Source: Orientallactaga sibirica
Lineage: Eukaryota; Chordata; Mammalia; Rodentia; Dipodidae
DNA length: 64,000 nt
NCBI GenBank assembly: GCA_036365145.1
Contig: JAEOAD010000015.1
Span: 13,447,501 to 13,511,500, forward strand
Direction: 5' to 3'
In this document: in pieces, positions 31,336-42,040 of the stretch
Position numbering within the stretch: position 1 is the first letter of the stretch
Layout of the letters: each line of letters begins with the position of its first letter
Translations under genes and position numbers: made by a program
The notes under the pieces: model-generated
Databases searched by the model: none
Told to the model about the DNA's origin: nothing
Seen by the model: the letters and a program-made list of their open reading frames with translations, nothing else

Positions 31336-31948
31336 TCAGGATAAAATTAAACTCAGCCACTTCCAAAATTTCTCCACAAATCTCTACCTTCCCGTTCTAT
31401 CCTGCAGACCAGAAAGAAGAGTGGCAGACAGATGTTGGACTTGTCACAAGAAAGCTGGCTGTGTCTAAGTTCAAGATTTCCTTATTTTCCTCATCCTACC
31501 ACCTCTGCCCTGTTGGGGCTTATCATCTTCAAGCTGCCATGAGGACTGCAATTAGATAACTCTGTGCAAGCTCCCACAGATGACAGTTTATGGGAATGTG
31601 ACCATGAGAGGTCACTGAGATTTTAACCAGTAGTTACGTACTGGCATCTATATGACATATTCATCATGAGTCTCGGATTCCACCTGCACTCAGTACCAAG
31701 GGTCCTGATAACAAGGTGCCCACACCACAAACACTGTGGGTTAGTTACTGGTTAGCTTATTCAATGAATTTAACTCAGGGACAAAATATTCTGTGATTTT
31801 TTTTTTCTGGGTTTCTCATATCCATAAACATGTCTGGAATCAACCATGTTTGCCTAGCCAGTGATCTTTAGCTTTTCCACTTTCCTTTCTAACCAGCTAG
31901 GCAGAATTCCATTGGGAAGCAGACAATTTGGCAAAGTCAAAGAGAAAA

Positions 31949-31950
<2 letters not shown>

Positions 31951-31987
<37 letters not shown>
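31951..31987. repeat. (GT)n microsatellite
   Basis: A pure dinucleotide run. Confidence 0.97.
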
Positions 31988-31988
<1 letters not shown>

Positions 31989-32019
31989 CATGATTAAGAC
32001 TGCAGAGATGTGTGTATAC

Positions 32020-32260
32020 TAAAGCATAACTGTAGAGGCCTGAGGACAAGCTCCAATGTTGGTCCTCACCTTCCACTTTGTTTGAGATGGAGTCTCTTGT
32101 TGCTTGCTGGGCTTCCAGGATTCTCATGTCTCTGCTTCCCATCTCACAATAGAAGGGGTGGGATTACAGATGCATGTCACTGTGCCTGGTCTTACATGGG
32201 CTGTGGGAATTTGAACTGAGATCTTCACATCTGTGCAGCAAGCCATCTCCCCAGCCAAGA
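32020..32260 (-). mobile_element. B3-type SINE
   Basis: CTGTAGAGGCCTGAGGACAA, GGGATTACAGATGCATGTCA, TGGGAATTTGAACTGAGATC and AAGCCATCTCCCCAGCC are B3 landmarks in reverse. Confidence 0.72.
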
Positions 32261-32439
32261 GCAATTTGCAAATATAGTCTTTAAGGTTCTTTTTCAGGCT
32301 GAGGCACAGAACCTAAAATCAGTTGAATACCACATGTCACCTCTACCAGTCACTGTTCAACAATAACTCAGTCTTAAGATACTACTGAGCAAGGCAGTGT
32401 TGTGGCAGTCGGAGTAAACAAGGAGTGCTGAGCCTCACA

Positions 32440-32650
32440 GTGGCTCTGCATTCAGACTGCAGAGGATAGATAATTGGCTTTACATTTTCCTAGCTGGGTA
32501 GCCAGGCACAAGTTATTCAGTTTGTCTCATTCTCCACATGCAAAACAGGGTAATACTTTAAATCCACCTCCTATGGTAATCATCACCATGAAATGAGTTA
32601 ATACATGTAAAGCCTTTAGTTTTCAGTGCTTAGTGAAAGGTAACAATAAC
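32440..32650 (+). mobile_element. MIR SINE
   Basis: GGCTTTACATTTTCCTAGCT, CACAAGTTATTCAGTTTGTC and GAAATGAGTTAATACATGTA followed by AAGCCTTTAG are ordered MIR words. Confidence 0.75.
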
Positions 32651-32719
32651 TATTAACAATCTAGATCCTTGTAGCGAAACAGAAAAGACCTATGTCAAGA
32701 TATCATAAAGAAGCAGAAA

Positions 32720-32870
32720 TTTCTGGGCATGGTGATGCACACCTTTAATCCCAGAACTTGGTTGGCAGAGGTAGGAGGACTGCTGTGAGTTTGAGGCAAG
32801 CCTGGGACTACAGAGAGAGTTCCAAGACAGCCTGGGCTAAAATAAGACCTTATCTCAAGAAAAATAAAAA
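32720..32870 (+). mobile_element. B1 SINE (older of an adjacent pair)
   Basis: CTGGGCATGGTGATGCACAC, GGCAGAGGTAGGAGGACTGC and an AAAATAAAAA tail. A second B1 was inserted into the DNA just past its tail. Confidence 0.85.
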
Positions 32871-32880
32871 ACCGAAGGAG

Positions 32881-33045
32881 AGCCGGGCGTGGTGGCACAC
32901 GCCTTTAATCCCAGCACTCGGGAGGCAGAGGTAGGAGGATCGCTGAGAGTTCGAGGCCACCCTGAGACTACATAGTTAATTCCAGGTCAGCCTGGACCAG
33001 AGTGACACCCTACCTTGAAAAACAAAAAAAAAAAAAAAAAAAAAA
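32881..33045 (+). mobile_element. B1 SINE (younger) with TSD
   Basis: It starts AGCCGGGCGTGGTGGCACAC and ends in a long A-run. CCGAAGGAG stands at 32,872-32,880 and CCGAAGGAG again at 33,047-33,055, a target-site duplication. It is closer to the family consensus than its neighbour. Confidence 0.92.
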
Positions 33046-33055
33046 CCCGAAGGAG

Positions 33056-34430
33056 GAGGAGGAACAGCAGAAATCATGATCACAGTTTGCAACACAAGTC
33101 CCTAGGTCCTGGCCTGTTCTGACCTGACATCTCCTTGTGACTATGTGAATATTTCACACAAATTACATTCCCAGGAGCGACCATCCTGACACTTGAGACA
33201 CAAGAGCAGTAAACACCCCTACTTTCTTCCCTTCCTGCACCTACCCTGAAAGGCTATCCTTCACTACTAGGGAAACCTAGGGTCACCCTCTCTAGTTGGC
33301 CTCTATCAGACTCAGGATGTGTCTAGAAGGCCCCATCCACTGCTGTTTCCCACATGAACATCTTCGTGAAGAATGCAAGCCTTGCTTCTTCGTGTGAGAT
33401 TAAATGAGATAATCGCCAGGAAAGCATCTAGCAGAGAATCTGGCATATAGTATGCAGCCAATTAATGCTATCTATTTAAAAGGAAAGAGGAGGAAACCCA
33501 CCCACGTCACCTACTTTCTGGAAGATGACACACATGCCAATGTCACATGCCGTCCACAGACGACAGGTGTCTGTGGATGAGGCAGGAATGCCATGCTTCC
33601 TTTGTGGAAGATTCCAATGCAAGAAAGGATTCACCAGACAGGGGGCACTGGAGTCTCCATCTACCCCTTCCCAAGAAGAGGAGAAAATGGACCTTAGTTG
33701 GGGCTGTGCTGGTGAACCCAAGCTTCAGCAGCCTGGATGTTTAATATTTTAACATTTCTGAACAAATCTCAGACACTTTCCCCCACTCGACTTGTACTCT
33801 TTTGCAAACAGAGCTAAGTTGCCTTCCTCAAGGGCTGTACTTAGGCATTGGTGGCTCCCACAAGATTCCACCCGGTCTTGGTCTTCACAACAAGCCTTGG
33901 GCTCGGTGATCTTCAACACTGTGCCATCACCATCTCCTCACTGGCCCAACACTGACAGTTTCTAGTTCCCAAGTGACAAACTTCATCTAACAGGAGAGGG
34001 AAGGACCCTGGTGAGGAAGCAAGAAGCGCAGGACCAGCCTGCACACACAGTTCCACTGTCCCTGCTGCAAGCTCAGGCTGAATGAATCCTGGTCCTCAAA
34101 GAACTCACCACCTAGGTAAAGGAGCCATACACAGAACCAAGACTACTTTTCTGCAAGCCCAGGGGGTGGTGCTCTGGAAAATGTGCGCTTCCTGTTTACC
34201 TGGGCTGGTTATTTGCAAATACCCAGCCTAGGGTTAAGCAAATCACTTAAGCAAATGTATGCAAAGGGACTAGATGGCCTCTAGTCTGGTTTTCCTCCTC
34301 ACCTGCCTCACTGTCTTCCAAGAGCAAGGTGGAAGATTCAAAACCAACACTGAGACCAAGGCCCCTGGGGTCCTGACAGATAGAGGAAGTTCTTAGCAGT
34401 CCTTCCCCACTCAAATTAAGCTATAGCCCG
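33056..34430. other. Unique sequence 5' of the CpG island
   Basis: A MIR fragment is visible at about 33,380-33,470 (TTAAATGAGATAATCGCCAG, GGCATATAGTATGCAGCCAA). The rest shows no gene or repeat that I recognise. Its G+C content rises toward the island. Confidence 0.45.
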
Positions 34431-35026
34431 GATTTCCCTAGCCACTGGGATGTAAAGGGGGGGGGTTGTGATGAAGGGCGCAAAGGGTATTCCTTTGCCA
34501 AATCGGACGAGGAGAGATGGAGGGAGCGCAAGGGTGCACTCTCTCTGCAATGCGAAAGACGCCCAGCCCCAGCCGGGCTCTCCGCGGCCCCAGCCCGCAG
34601 GTCTGGCTAGTTCCAGGCACCTCCTGAGGTTAGAAAGCCATCAGGGAGTGTGAAATAATTCCTGACCCTTAGGCCCCCACTCGCGTCACTTCGGCGGGTC
34701 CACATTCAGCGATGTGCGGGCTGCTCCGCGCTGGCCCTGCATACTCCAAGTCCCCCTCGGCCGAGCGCACTGGCAGTCCCTTGGCGCTGCGCGGCCGCGG
34801 GGCAAGGGCCCGGCTCTGTGCGCTCCACCCGGCAACGGTCGCGGGGCACCTCGCCCCGCAGCCGGGGCAAAGGGGAGGGGAAGAAGGCGGAGCCGACGGC
34901 CCGGAAAGCCCTTGCATTTGCCCGGATAGCGCCTCCTCTAGAAAAAGGGAAGGAAGGGCTTCCCGGCTTCGGAAACGCCCCGGGGATGCCCCTACGCGAA
35001 GTGCCGCCTTTCCCGGCTCCTCCATT

Positions 35027-35080
35027 CTCCTGCCCCGTAAGCTGGTCCTTTCTCCACCTCACCTCCTGCCCCGTAAGCTG
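35027..35080. repeat. 36-bp tandem duplication within the CpG island
   Basis: The block CTCCTGCCCCGTAAGCTG occurs at 35,027-35,044 and again at 35,063-35,080. The period is 36 bp. Confidence 0.9.
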
Positions 35081-35471
35081 ATCTAGATCCGTTCCCCTGG
35101 CGTTTAAAAAGACTGCCACTCCGTTTGGGCAGCCCGCAGCTGGTGCAACAGGCAGAGTCTCGGGGCTCCGGCTACAGCGAGCTCCGGGGCACTCACGGAT
35201 GAAGGACGCCGCGAGCCGCGCGCCTGCGGGATGCAGAGTCCCTGGCGAGCACAGATCGTGCACCTGCGACCTGAACCTCGGAGGACTGAAACAGCAAAAG
35301 GTGGGGGAAGGTGCAATAAAGTTGAGGGGTCTCACGGAGAAGTCTCCGGAGCCCGCAGGGAGGAGGGAACGCAAGCTGGTACCTGCCGGAGTCCGAGTCC
35401 CGGAGCGTCTGCCTCGCTCCTCTGCGACGCCCGCCGCCCGCGCTGCAGGGATCCGGCCGCCCGCTCCGCGC

Positions 35472-35493
35472 CCGCCGCCGCCGCCGCCGCCGC
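35472..35493. repeat. (CCG)n trinucleotide tract
   Basis: About seven CCG/GCC units lie inside the CpG island, a context common in 5' UTRs. The repeat is short. Confidence 0.92.
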
Positions 35494-36120
35494 AGCGGCC
35501 CGGAGAGCGGGATGGCCCGCGCGGGTCGGTCCACCCGTGGGTCCCGCGGGGCAGGAGCTCGGAACCCGAGAGACGGGCGCGGCCGGGCGGGGCCGGGTGC
35601 TCAGTCACCGCCCCGCGGTTCTCGGCTCCACCCGCTGCCGGGCGTCCTGCCCTTCCCAGGGGCTCCCCTGACCCGGGGCGCTGCGCTTCGGTGCGGGAGG
35701 CTATGAACTGCCAGGGTCACACCGCGAGACCCGCGCACTGATGGTCCGACCCAGACACGTCCGTGCTGGACGCGCGTCCCCGCCCAGGCCCAAGTGCAGA
35801 GTCACCCCTGGATCAGCCGGCCGGGTCCCCATGGGATCTAGAGCGCGCCCCGCGCCTCCCACCTGCGCGCCGCCAGCGTGAGAGCATCCTGGCGGGGATG
35901 GAAAAAGGGGACCTCCCCAGGCAGTTCCGGCAAACGCCTCTGCCAAGTTGCGGCCCGAGCAACACTTTGCAAATTTGCACGGGATTTTGTTGGGATGACA
36001 CGAGGGCCCCCCAACTTGTTTTAAAACAAAGTGCAAAGAAGGAGACAGCCCAAGTTCTGCCAATGTTTATTACCACCCGCTGTCTGAAGATCCACGCACG
36101 GTGAGGAACAAGAGGGGCTG

Positions 36121-37530
36121 TTGAGTTCTTCGACTTACCAAGTCAGAAGAGATGGCTGGACATATGCTCCAAGCAGATGCTCCTCATATGGAGAAGCGAA
36201 AAGAATCCGGTCCCGGTTCCGAAGGACGAATGATCTCGGGAGCTGGAGTCACTGGGAGATGGCTGCGGCCCAGGTAATAACAAACCAGGATATCAGCGAG
36301 GGCACCATGTGGGTCCAGAAGGCAAGCCTGGCCTCTGCACTGAGCCAAAACACAGCCAACAGCCCGGAAGAGAAATGGAAAGCTTGGGGACCCACCCCCA
36401 CGCTCTCTCTCCCGCCCCCAAACTGCAGATTTTTAAGTTGTGCAGACATGCAGTCATTCCTCAAAGCCAGCTGCTCCGAGCTGTAGGCTCCCAGTGTTCC
36501 CTGGGTTCCCACAGGACATCGCAGCTCTACCGGCTGCTAGCAGCCCAGAGCCCCCAACCCAGCACCTGCTGACCACCAACAACCAAGCGCCTAGCAAGAT
36601 TCATATTTGTTTGAGTACAAAAGCGACTGTAGAAATGATGGGTGCTTCCTGACATCATGAAAGTACCTTATGATGTTTGTGGATTTTCTACTTGTTCTTT
36701 GATAAATCAAAACCGGGGTTGGGGAGTTCAAGGAAAAGAGCACTAGGCTTCAAAGAGAAGGTGAAACCTCTATCCTAAAGGGGAGTTTGGCCCAGGGGTT
36801 AGTGGCAGCCCAAGTATAAGGTGGTCTTTATCATGGAGGCCTGGGGAGCACTGGCTTGTGGCTTTTCCATATGGCTCATGGAAGGCAAGGTGGGGATGCA
36901 GGCGGCTGCAGAGCCTGTTCTAGATGCTCTGTCCCTAATATCTTGATTCTCTGGTTCCCCCAAGCTTGTCCTCTATTGCAAAGAAAGAAGACACAAGCCT
37001 TTGTTTACAAGTGATCATAGAAGATGATTTTCATATATAATTCATCATCCTTAACCTGAAATCTAAATTTATTTTAAAAAGTGTTTACATGTTGTCAACA
37101 TCTTAGAAGAATGACACCAGGCCTCTCCCAGCAGTTAGCTACTTAAGCACTTCAAAACACGAAATATATCAAGCCAGCAGGGCCTGAGAAGGATGCCCAT
37201 TCAGAAGGCATCTGCAGTGCAGAATGGACAGTGAGTGAGTTGTGCTGGTGGGATCTGGATGGCACATGAGCAGGCCGGAGGGCACACAGAGGCAGCCTGG
37301 AAGAATCCCTGTGGGAGCCAGGCACAGAAAGGGTGAGCCTTGCTGTGAGGATGCCAGAGAGCAAGGGCATGAAGAAGGACACAGATCTGAGTTGGCAGGT
37401 CTGTCATGCTCACTGTCCCAATCTTGTTGGAGTCCCTCACCAGGTGACCAAATAAGGCACATGAAATAATCAACAAGACAGCACATCTGACCCTAAAAGT
37501 TTATCCCTGAGCATTGACCACAGCTGGACA
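36121..37530. other. Sequence 3' of the CpG island, no gene recognised
   Basis: Open frames of about 60-120 codons occur near the island's edge but lack recognisable domains. If the island drives a plus-strand transcript, 36,070-36,270 could be first-exon sequence. That is inference only. Confidence 0.35.
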
Positions 37531-37552
37531 CACACACACACACACACACACA
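37531..37552. repeat. (CA)n microsatellite
   Basis: A short pure CA run. Confidence 0.95.
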
Positions 37553-37757
37553 CCTCAACTCTGTCACCTAGGGCACCACCTCATGCCCCATCCATCAGAG
37601 TGCATTCATACTGAGTATGACATCCTTTCCCCTCTTAAATAGTCAGGCCAGTAGGAGAACATAGAGATGGGCTGGACATTGGGCTGCCAACACAGTACTC
37701 TCTCCTCCATGACTCCCAGAATCAATGGAGACATCTCAAGCCAACGTGGAATGCCTT

Positions 37758-37848
37758 CCCTTTCTCTCTCTCTCTCCCTCTCTCTCTCTCCCCTTCCCTT
37801 CCTCCCTTCCTCTCTCTTCTCTTTCTTCTCTCCTCTTCCTTGTCTCCT
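37758..37848. repeat. CT-rich low-complexity tract
   Basis: A polypyrimidine stretch of CTCT and CCTT blocks. Open frames in it are serine/leucine artefacts. Confidence 0.9.
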
Positions 37849-37929
37849 CCCGTTTACCATGTATTCTCTTCTTTCCCTCTGCCCACCCAAACCTGTCCTT
37901 GACCTTTCATTATTACTAAAGTCCAAGTG

Positions 37930-39290
37930 ACAGAAACCCCTGAAGGTAAGGAAGTACTGATGTGTCTGTTAGATTGGGACAGCTCTACAGGTGAAAATGA
38001 AGATACCCTCCCAGAGCATGGAAAGTAAGGGAGTATTGATCGCAAGGGTCAACATGTGTTGAGTTAGTGCCTCTTGGGTTCTACTCTACACAGCAGCCTG
38101 AATGTCACTACAGCCAATATATGGGCATGAAACATCTGCAGTTTACCAAACCCAATTAGCCTTTTCAGATATACTGTGCCCTCTCTTTGATCCACTGACA
38201 ATTGACTGGACTCAGGACCCTTAGGGAAGTCACCTCTTATCCCATCTCCTGTTATGAAACTCCTCTACACTGCCTCCATACCCTGAGTTCCCCCCTTGTA
38301 CTGCCCCTAACTCACGTTTGTCTTCCACTAGTCAGCAAGCTCCTGTAAATTGCATTTCAGGGATCTTCTGTAAGGTCTGCTTGTGGATGAATGACTGAAG
38401 GCTCTGGTATGGGGCCTGTGAGTTCCATCTGCTCTTGTAGATACTTGCATCCTTTATTTCTATACTGTCATTTGCCAGGTAGAAAGAAAACATATGAACC
38501 ACCACATTTCTCACGTTGCTTGGTTGCTGGGAAGTTCAGGGCTAAATTTATATAAATTAAATTTAGTTCATCATTAGCTAAAGTGTCCTTATTGCATGTT
38601 ATTTCAACAGTGATCAAGCTGCTTTCATGAAACTTTGGAATGCTTACCTTACTGTCCTAAGGTGTTATTTTGTCTGTTGACAAATAAAGCTTGGTGGTCT
38701 TAAAAGTCCAAATACTTGCATTCCAAGTCACATCTGCCTAGATGAACTTGGCAGTATTTCCTCCCTGTCTAGCTATTTGGATTTGAACCATATCATATTT
38801 ATGGCCTGTGCCAGCTCTAAAAGCTTTATATTTCTATATAAAAGGATGCAGTTTATAAATTATTAAAGAAAGAACCCTATGACAGAATATGACTGAAGTC
38901 TCCAAATACAAGGAAATATTCTCTTCAGATATTTGGAAATACCCTCCAAGGACCCTGGAGAGCCACTCAAGGTGAATCCTATGGAATACCTGTGCCTGCT
39001 TAGAAGGCCCTGGACAAGAACACTCCATTACCTGGTATATATGAGAGCCAAGAAAAGACTCTATGTGCCAAGTCAGGCCATGAAAATACCCTAAAGGGTG
39101 GCCTTGCGGCTCAGAACCAGACTCTAACTTTACTTTTCACCACATTTCAAGCTTTTCACACCTTTTCCTCTGCTTTATTTATCCCCATTTCATCTCTCCC
39201 CTTATCTATCTCCTAACATCACGGCCTGACAGAACTGATCTATCTGTCAACCATGCTCACTCCATACTGTGGGAGCCTTGGCCTTTCATC
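37930..39290. other. No gene or clear repeat recognised
   Basis: Unique-looking DNA. An isolated AATAAAGCTTGG near 38,682 resembles a polyadenylation region, but nothing upstream supports a transcript. Confidence 0.35.
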
Positions 39291-39303
39291 TGCCCTGTTC
39301 CTA

Positions 39304-39543
39304 TGTATGGCACAATACAGGCCTGGTCCTAGCCAGACCGCATGGCAGAAGAAAACAGGAAGTGGCTTCTGTGAAAATGGCATTTTGCACAGGCTTGGTG
39401 TGACAACAGTTACAGTCCCATGCTCGCGAGAAGTCTGCTATGAGATGTCCTGTCCAGAGACAGGCTGTCATTGGTCAACAAAAAGGGGACCACCCCATAC
39501 AAGGATTAGCCAGCCAAACCCCTCAAAACCCATGTGCACTTCC
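39304..39543 (+). repeat. 5' LTR of the ERV2, truncated
   Basis: From TGTATGGCACAATACAGG to about GTGCACTTCC it matches the 3' LTR closely. The match stops just before the place where the 3' LTR has its AATAAA, so R and U5 are deleted. Integrase-like sequence follows at once. Confidence 0.88.
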
Positions 39544-40357
39544 CTTGGTTTATTGAGCATGTTCGCTCACACACTGGTCTGCCTGGCTTTATTGATGATG
39601 GAAATTCACAGGTAGACAAATTTATTGCTGTCTCCTCCTTGCCACCTTTAGAACAAGCCGGACGTTTACACCAAAGGTTCTATCTATCCCCCACTAATCT
39701 AAAAACCCTATATCCTGAGCTCTGGCTTAGCCAATGAAAACATTTAACCCGTACCTGTAAGGCATGTGCCCCCTAGCCCCCCTGAGCCCCCTACAGCCCC
39801 AAGGAGTCAATCCTAGAGGCCTTACCCCAAATTCTATCTGGCAGATGGATGTTACCCACATACCTTCCTTTGATAACGTCAAATATGTCCATGTCATTGT
39901 GGACACTTACTCTAAGCTTACTTTTGCTATTGCTCTCTCTGGGGAAAAGGCGTCCCATGTCATTAAGGCAACAAAAACCATTATGTTGGTCATGGGCATG
40001 CCCTGGTCAATTAAAACAGACAATGGCCCTGCATACACATCTGCCCAATTCACATCCTTCATGGAAGCTTGGGGAATGAAACACTCCCTTGGGATCCCCT
40101 ACAACCCACAAGGACAGGCCATCTTGGAAAGAACAAACCGGACCCTAAAGGAACTAATTATAAAACAAAAGTCCACTATGTCGCCCAAGGACCCCCACTT
40201 GTCCCTAGTGGAAGCTCTTTTCACCCTCAATTTTCTCAACTTTGATGAGGCAGGACTCTCCCCAGCCTACAAACATTGGAGATCCCAACCAACCATGACA
40301 CCCTTACCCTTAGTCCGCTGGAAAGATCCTCTTGGAAGGGGCCCCACCCTCTTTTAA
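39534..40357 (+). pseudogene. pol: ERV2 integrase remnant (pol), broken
   Basis: Retroviral integrase joins viral DNA to the host chromosome. The amino-terminal zinc-binding motif is recognisable: an HX3H pair near 39,560, then a CX2C pair near 39,750 that is separated from it by a stop codon at about 39,735. The catalytic core is open in another frame (39,764-40,357, 197 codons). Asp29, Asp86 and Glu122 of that frame form a DD35E arrangement, with TDNGPAYTS around the second Asp, as in betaretrovirus/IAP-like elements. The frame lacks its own start, and the C-terminal part beyond about residue 185 looks unrelated. A stop, a frame change and loss of all upstream pol make this inactive. Confidence 0.88.
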
Positions 40358-40750
40358 TGCAGGGCTGAGGGTATGCTTGTGTCTTTCCAGAAACTTCACA
40401 GATCTCAGTCTGGATTTCTGCCAGAAACGTCCATCCAGCCACTGACTCAGCGACCAGCCTTGCTGAAGAGGATGATGCCAGACCCCTCAGACTACATACG
40501 GGACTTTAAACTTATCCCCCCCGCCCAACCAGCTATAAATTCCTTTCCAATTCCTTTGATTACATTGAGCTGCTACCATTAAGGACACTCAATGCTACTG
40601 ACTATGACGCTAGGGTGAACTCACCCAACAACCTGTCCTACTCCAGTCCTCTTCAGGCTCTCTAGTTGATTCTCGCTCGCTGGGACTGTTCACATGCCAC
40701 AGAGCCACACCCACTTGGCCCTTCCATGCCTCCTAGGCAACAGCCCCATA

Positions 40751-40792
40751 TGTATGGTACAATACAGGTCTAGCCCCTAGCCAGACCTCATG
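40751..40792 (+). repeat. Extra LTR-start fragment inside the ERV2
   Basis: TGTATGGTACAATACAGGTC and CTAGCCAGACCTCATG repeat the first 42 or so bases of the LTRs, just before the 149-bp repeats. The provirus thus holds three LTR starts. Confidence 0.75.
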
Positions 40793-40798
40793 CTAAAA

Positions 40799-41090
40799 GC
40801 CATACCAAGCCATACCCCCCGGATTTTCTCACCAGGATGGTGGCTAGCCCATGACAGGTAAGATTCCATGAGATGGGGCAACCTAAGACAGGCACCGTCA
40901 CATGTGATGATCCCTTGGGGCCTGGGTTCAACAATGCCTTTCCAAAACCCATACCAGGCCATCCCCCTCAGGTTTTCTCACCAAGGTGGCGAGTAGCCCA
41001 TGACGGGTAAGACTCCATGAGATGGAACAACCTAAGACAGGCACCGTCACGTATGATGATCCCTTGGGGCCTGGGTTCAACAATGGCTTG
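40799..41090 (+). repeat. Two tandem copies of a 149-bp unit in the ERV2 3' region
   Basis: TTTTCTCACCA occurs at 40,824 and 40,973, and both units end GGGGCCTGGGTTCAACAATG. Each contains CCTAAGACAGGCACCGTCAC. The copies differ by several substitutions. Confidence 0.88.
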
Positions 41091-41143
41091 ACAATAAACC
41101 ATACCTCTCAGGGTTGCCAATAATAAAAACAAAAAGGAGGATA

Positions 41144-41520
41144 TGTATGGCACAATATAGGCCTGGTCCTAGCCAGACCACATGGCAGAAGACAACAGGA
41201 AGTGGCTTCTGTGAAAATGGCGTTCTGCGCAGGCTTGGTGCAACAACAGTTACAGTCCCATGCTCGCGAGAAGTCTGCTACGAGATGTCCTGTCCAGAGA
41301 CAGGCTGTCATTGGCCACCAAAAGGGGACCACCCCATACAAGGATTAGCCAGCCAAGCCCCTCAAAACCCATGTGCACTTCCTGAATAAATGAGTTTGTG
41401 GATTCTTGCTTCTGCTTTCACCCAACTCCCGAAGTCTGTGTCGTGACTCCGCGCTGCTCACCCCAATTCAGTAGAGACCCTACCATCCCTCCTGAGCTGG
41501 CCTTGCGGGGGATCGCAACA
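41144..41520 (+). repeat. 3' LTR of the ERV2, complete
   Basis: The 377-bp LTR runs from TGTATGGCACAATATAGG to GGGGGATCGCAACA. AATAAA lies at 41,385-41,390, followed by a TTGCTTCTGCTTTC stretch expected of R/U5. A purine tract stands directly before it. Confidence 0.9.
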
Positions 41521-41616
41521 TTCCTTGATGCTTCCCTTCTGTTCTTAAAAACTGCCTACTTCTCCTCTAACATCAGGCTCAATGTCACCCATTCTGGAAG
41601 ACTTCCTCTCACTCAG

Positions 41617-42040
41617 TGTTATGGTTTCAATATGAAATGTCCCTCACAATTTCATGTGTTAAATGTTTGATCCCAACTTCCTGGTGAATGTAGGAGAAAC
41701 TTACAGTGAAGATCAGCATTAAGGAAATAGGTCCCAGGAATTGTGCCTTGGAACATTATACCTGGCCCTAATCTATCTATCTCTATCTTTATCTGTTTCT
41801 CTATCTCTTTCTCTTTCTCCCTCCCTCTCACCTTCCTGTCTGCTGTAAAATGAGCAGCCTGCTCTTCTAAACACTCCCAGTTCCATGCTATTTTCCCTCA
41901 CCACAGGCCCAGAAACAGTGGAGCAAAGAACTATGGAATGAAGTCCTAAAACTGTGAAGTAAAATAAATCACTAACCCCTTAAGTTGCTTATGTCTAGTA
42001 TTTTGTCCCAGGAGTAGGGACATGGCTGTGACTAAACTTG
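41617..42040 (+). mobile_element. MaLR LTR (MT/MST-like)
   Basis: It starts TGTTATGGTTTCAATATGAA and has TTCATGTGTTAAATGTTTGA, AAAATAAATCACTAACC and AGTATTTTGTCCCAGGAG near its end. A (CTAT)/(CT)-rich insert lies in the middle. Confidence 0.65.

Larger units (their letters stand above)
34450..36120. promoter_or_regulatory. CpG island, probable promoter/first exon of an unidentified gene
   Basis: CpG dinucleotides, scarce elsewhere, are dense here, most strongly from 34,680 to 35,900. GC-box-like motifs occur (GGCCGGGCGGGGCCGGG near 35,581, CACCGCCCCGCGG near 35,607), and no TATA box stands out. A (CCG)n tract lies at 35,472-35,493. Possible splice donors follow on the plus strand (CACGGTGAGGA near 36,099 and CCCAGGTAATA near 36,270), which would suit transcription to the right. 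Long open frames exist on both strands, including 300 codons at 34,706-35,608 on the minus strand. Such frames are expected in GC-rich DNA, and none shows a domain I know. Confidence 0.8.
39298..41526 (+). mobile_element. Deleted class II ERV (ERV2) provirus with TSD
   Basis: An LTR start at 39,304 and a full 3' LTR at 41,144-41,520 share close sequence. TTCCTA (39,298-39,303) and TTCCTT (41,521-41,526) flank the element as a 6-bp target duplication with one mismatch, the size usual for class II ERVs. Inside are only integrase remnants, a rearranged 3' region and a purine-rich tract (AAAAAGGAGGA) before the 3' LTR. The 5' LTR after about 39,543, the primer-binding site, gag, protease and reverse transcriptase are gone, and no envelope frame is visible. 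It cannot encode a functional virus. Confidence 0.85.

Noticed and set aside
34706..35608. Protein-coding gene of 300 codons
   Set aside because: No domain, low-complexity Pro/Gly/Arg composition, competing long frames on both strands and CpG-island base composition explain it. It is kept only as a low-interest finding.
38640..38700. Processed gene or LTR end at AATAAAGCTTGG
   Set aside because: Only a polyadenylation-like word is present. There is no A-tail, TSD or partner sequence.
39253..39615. 120-codon frame at the ERV 5' end
   Set aside because: It is translation across the truncated LTR and not a viral gene.
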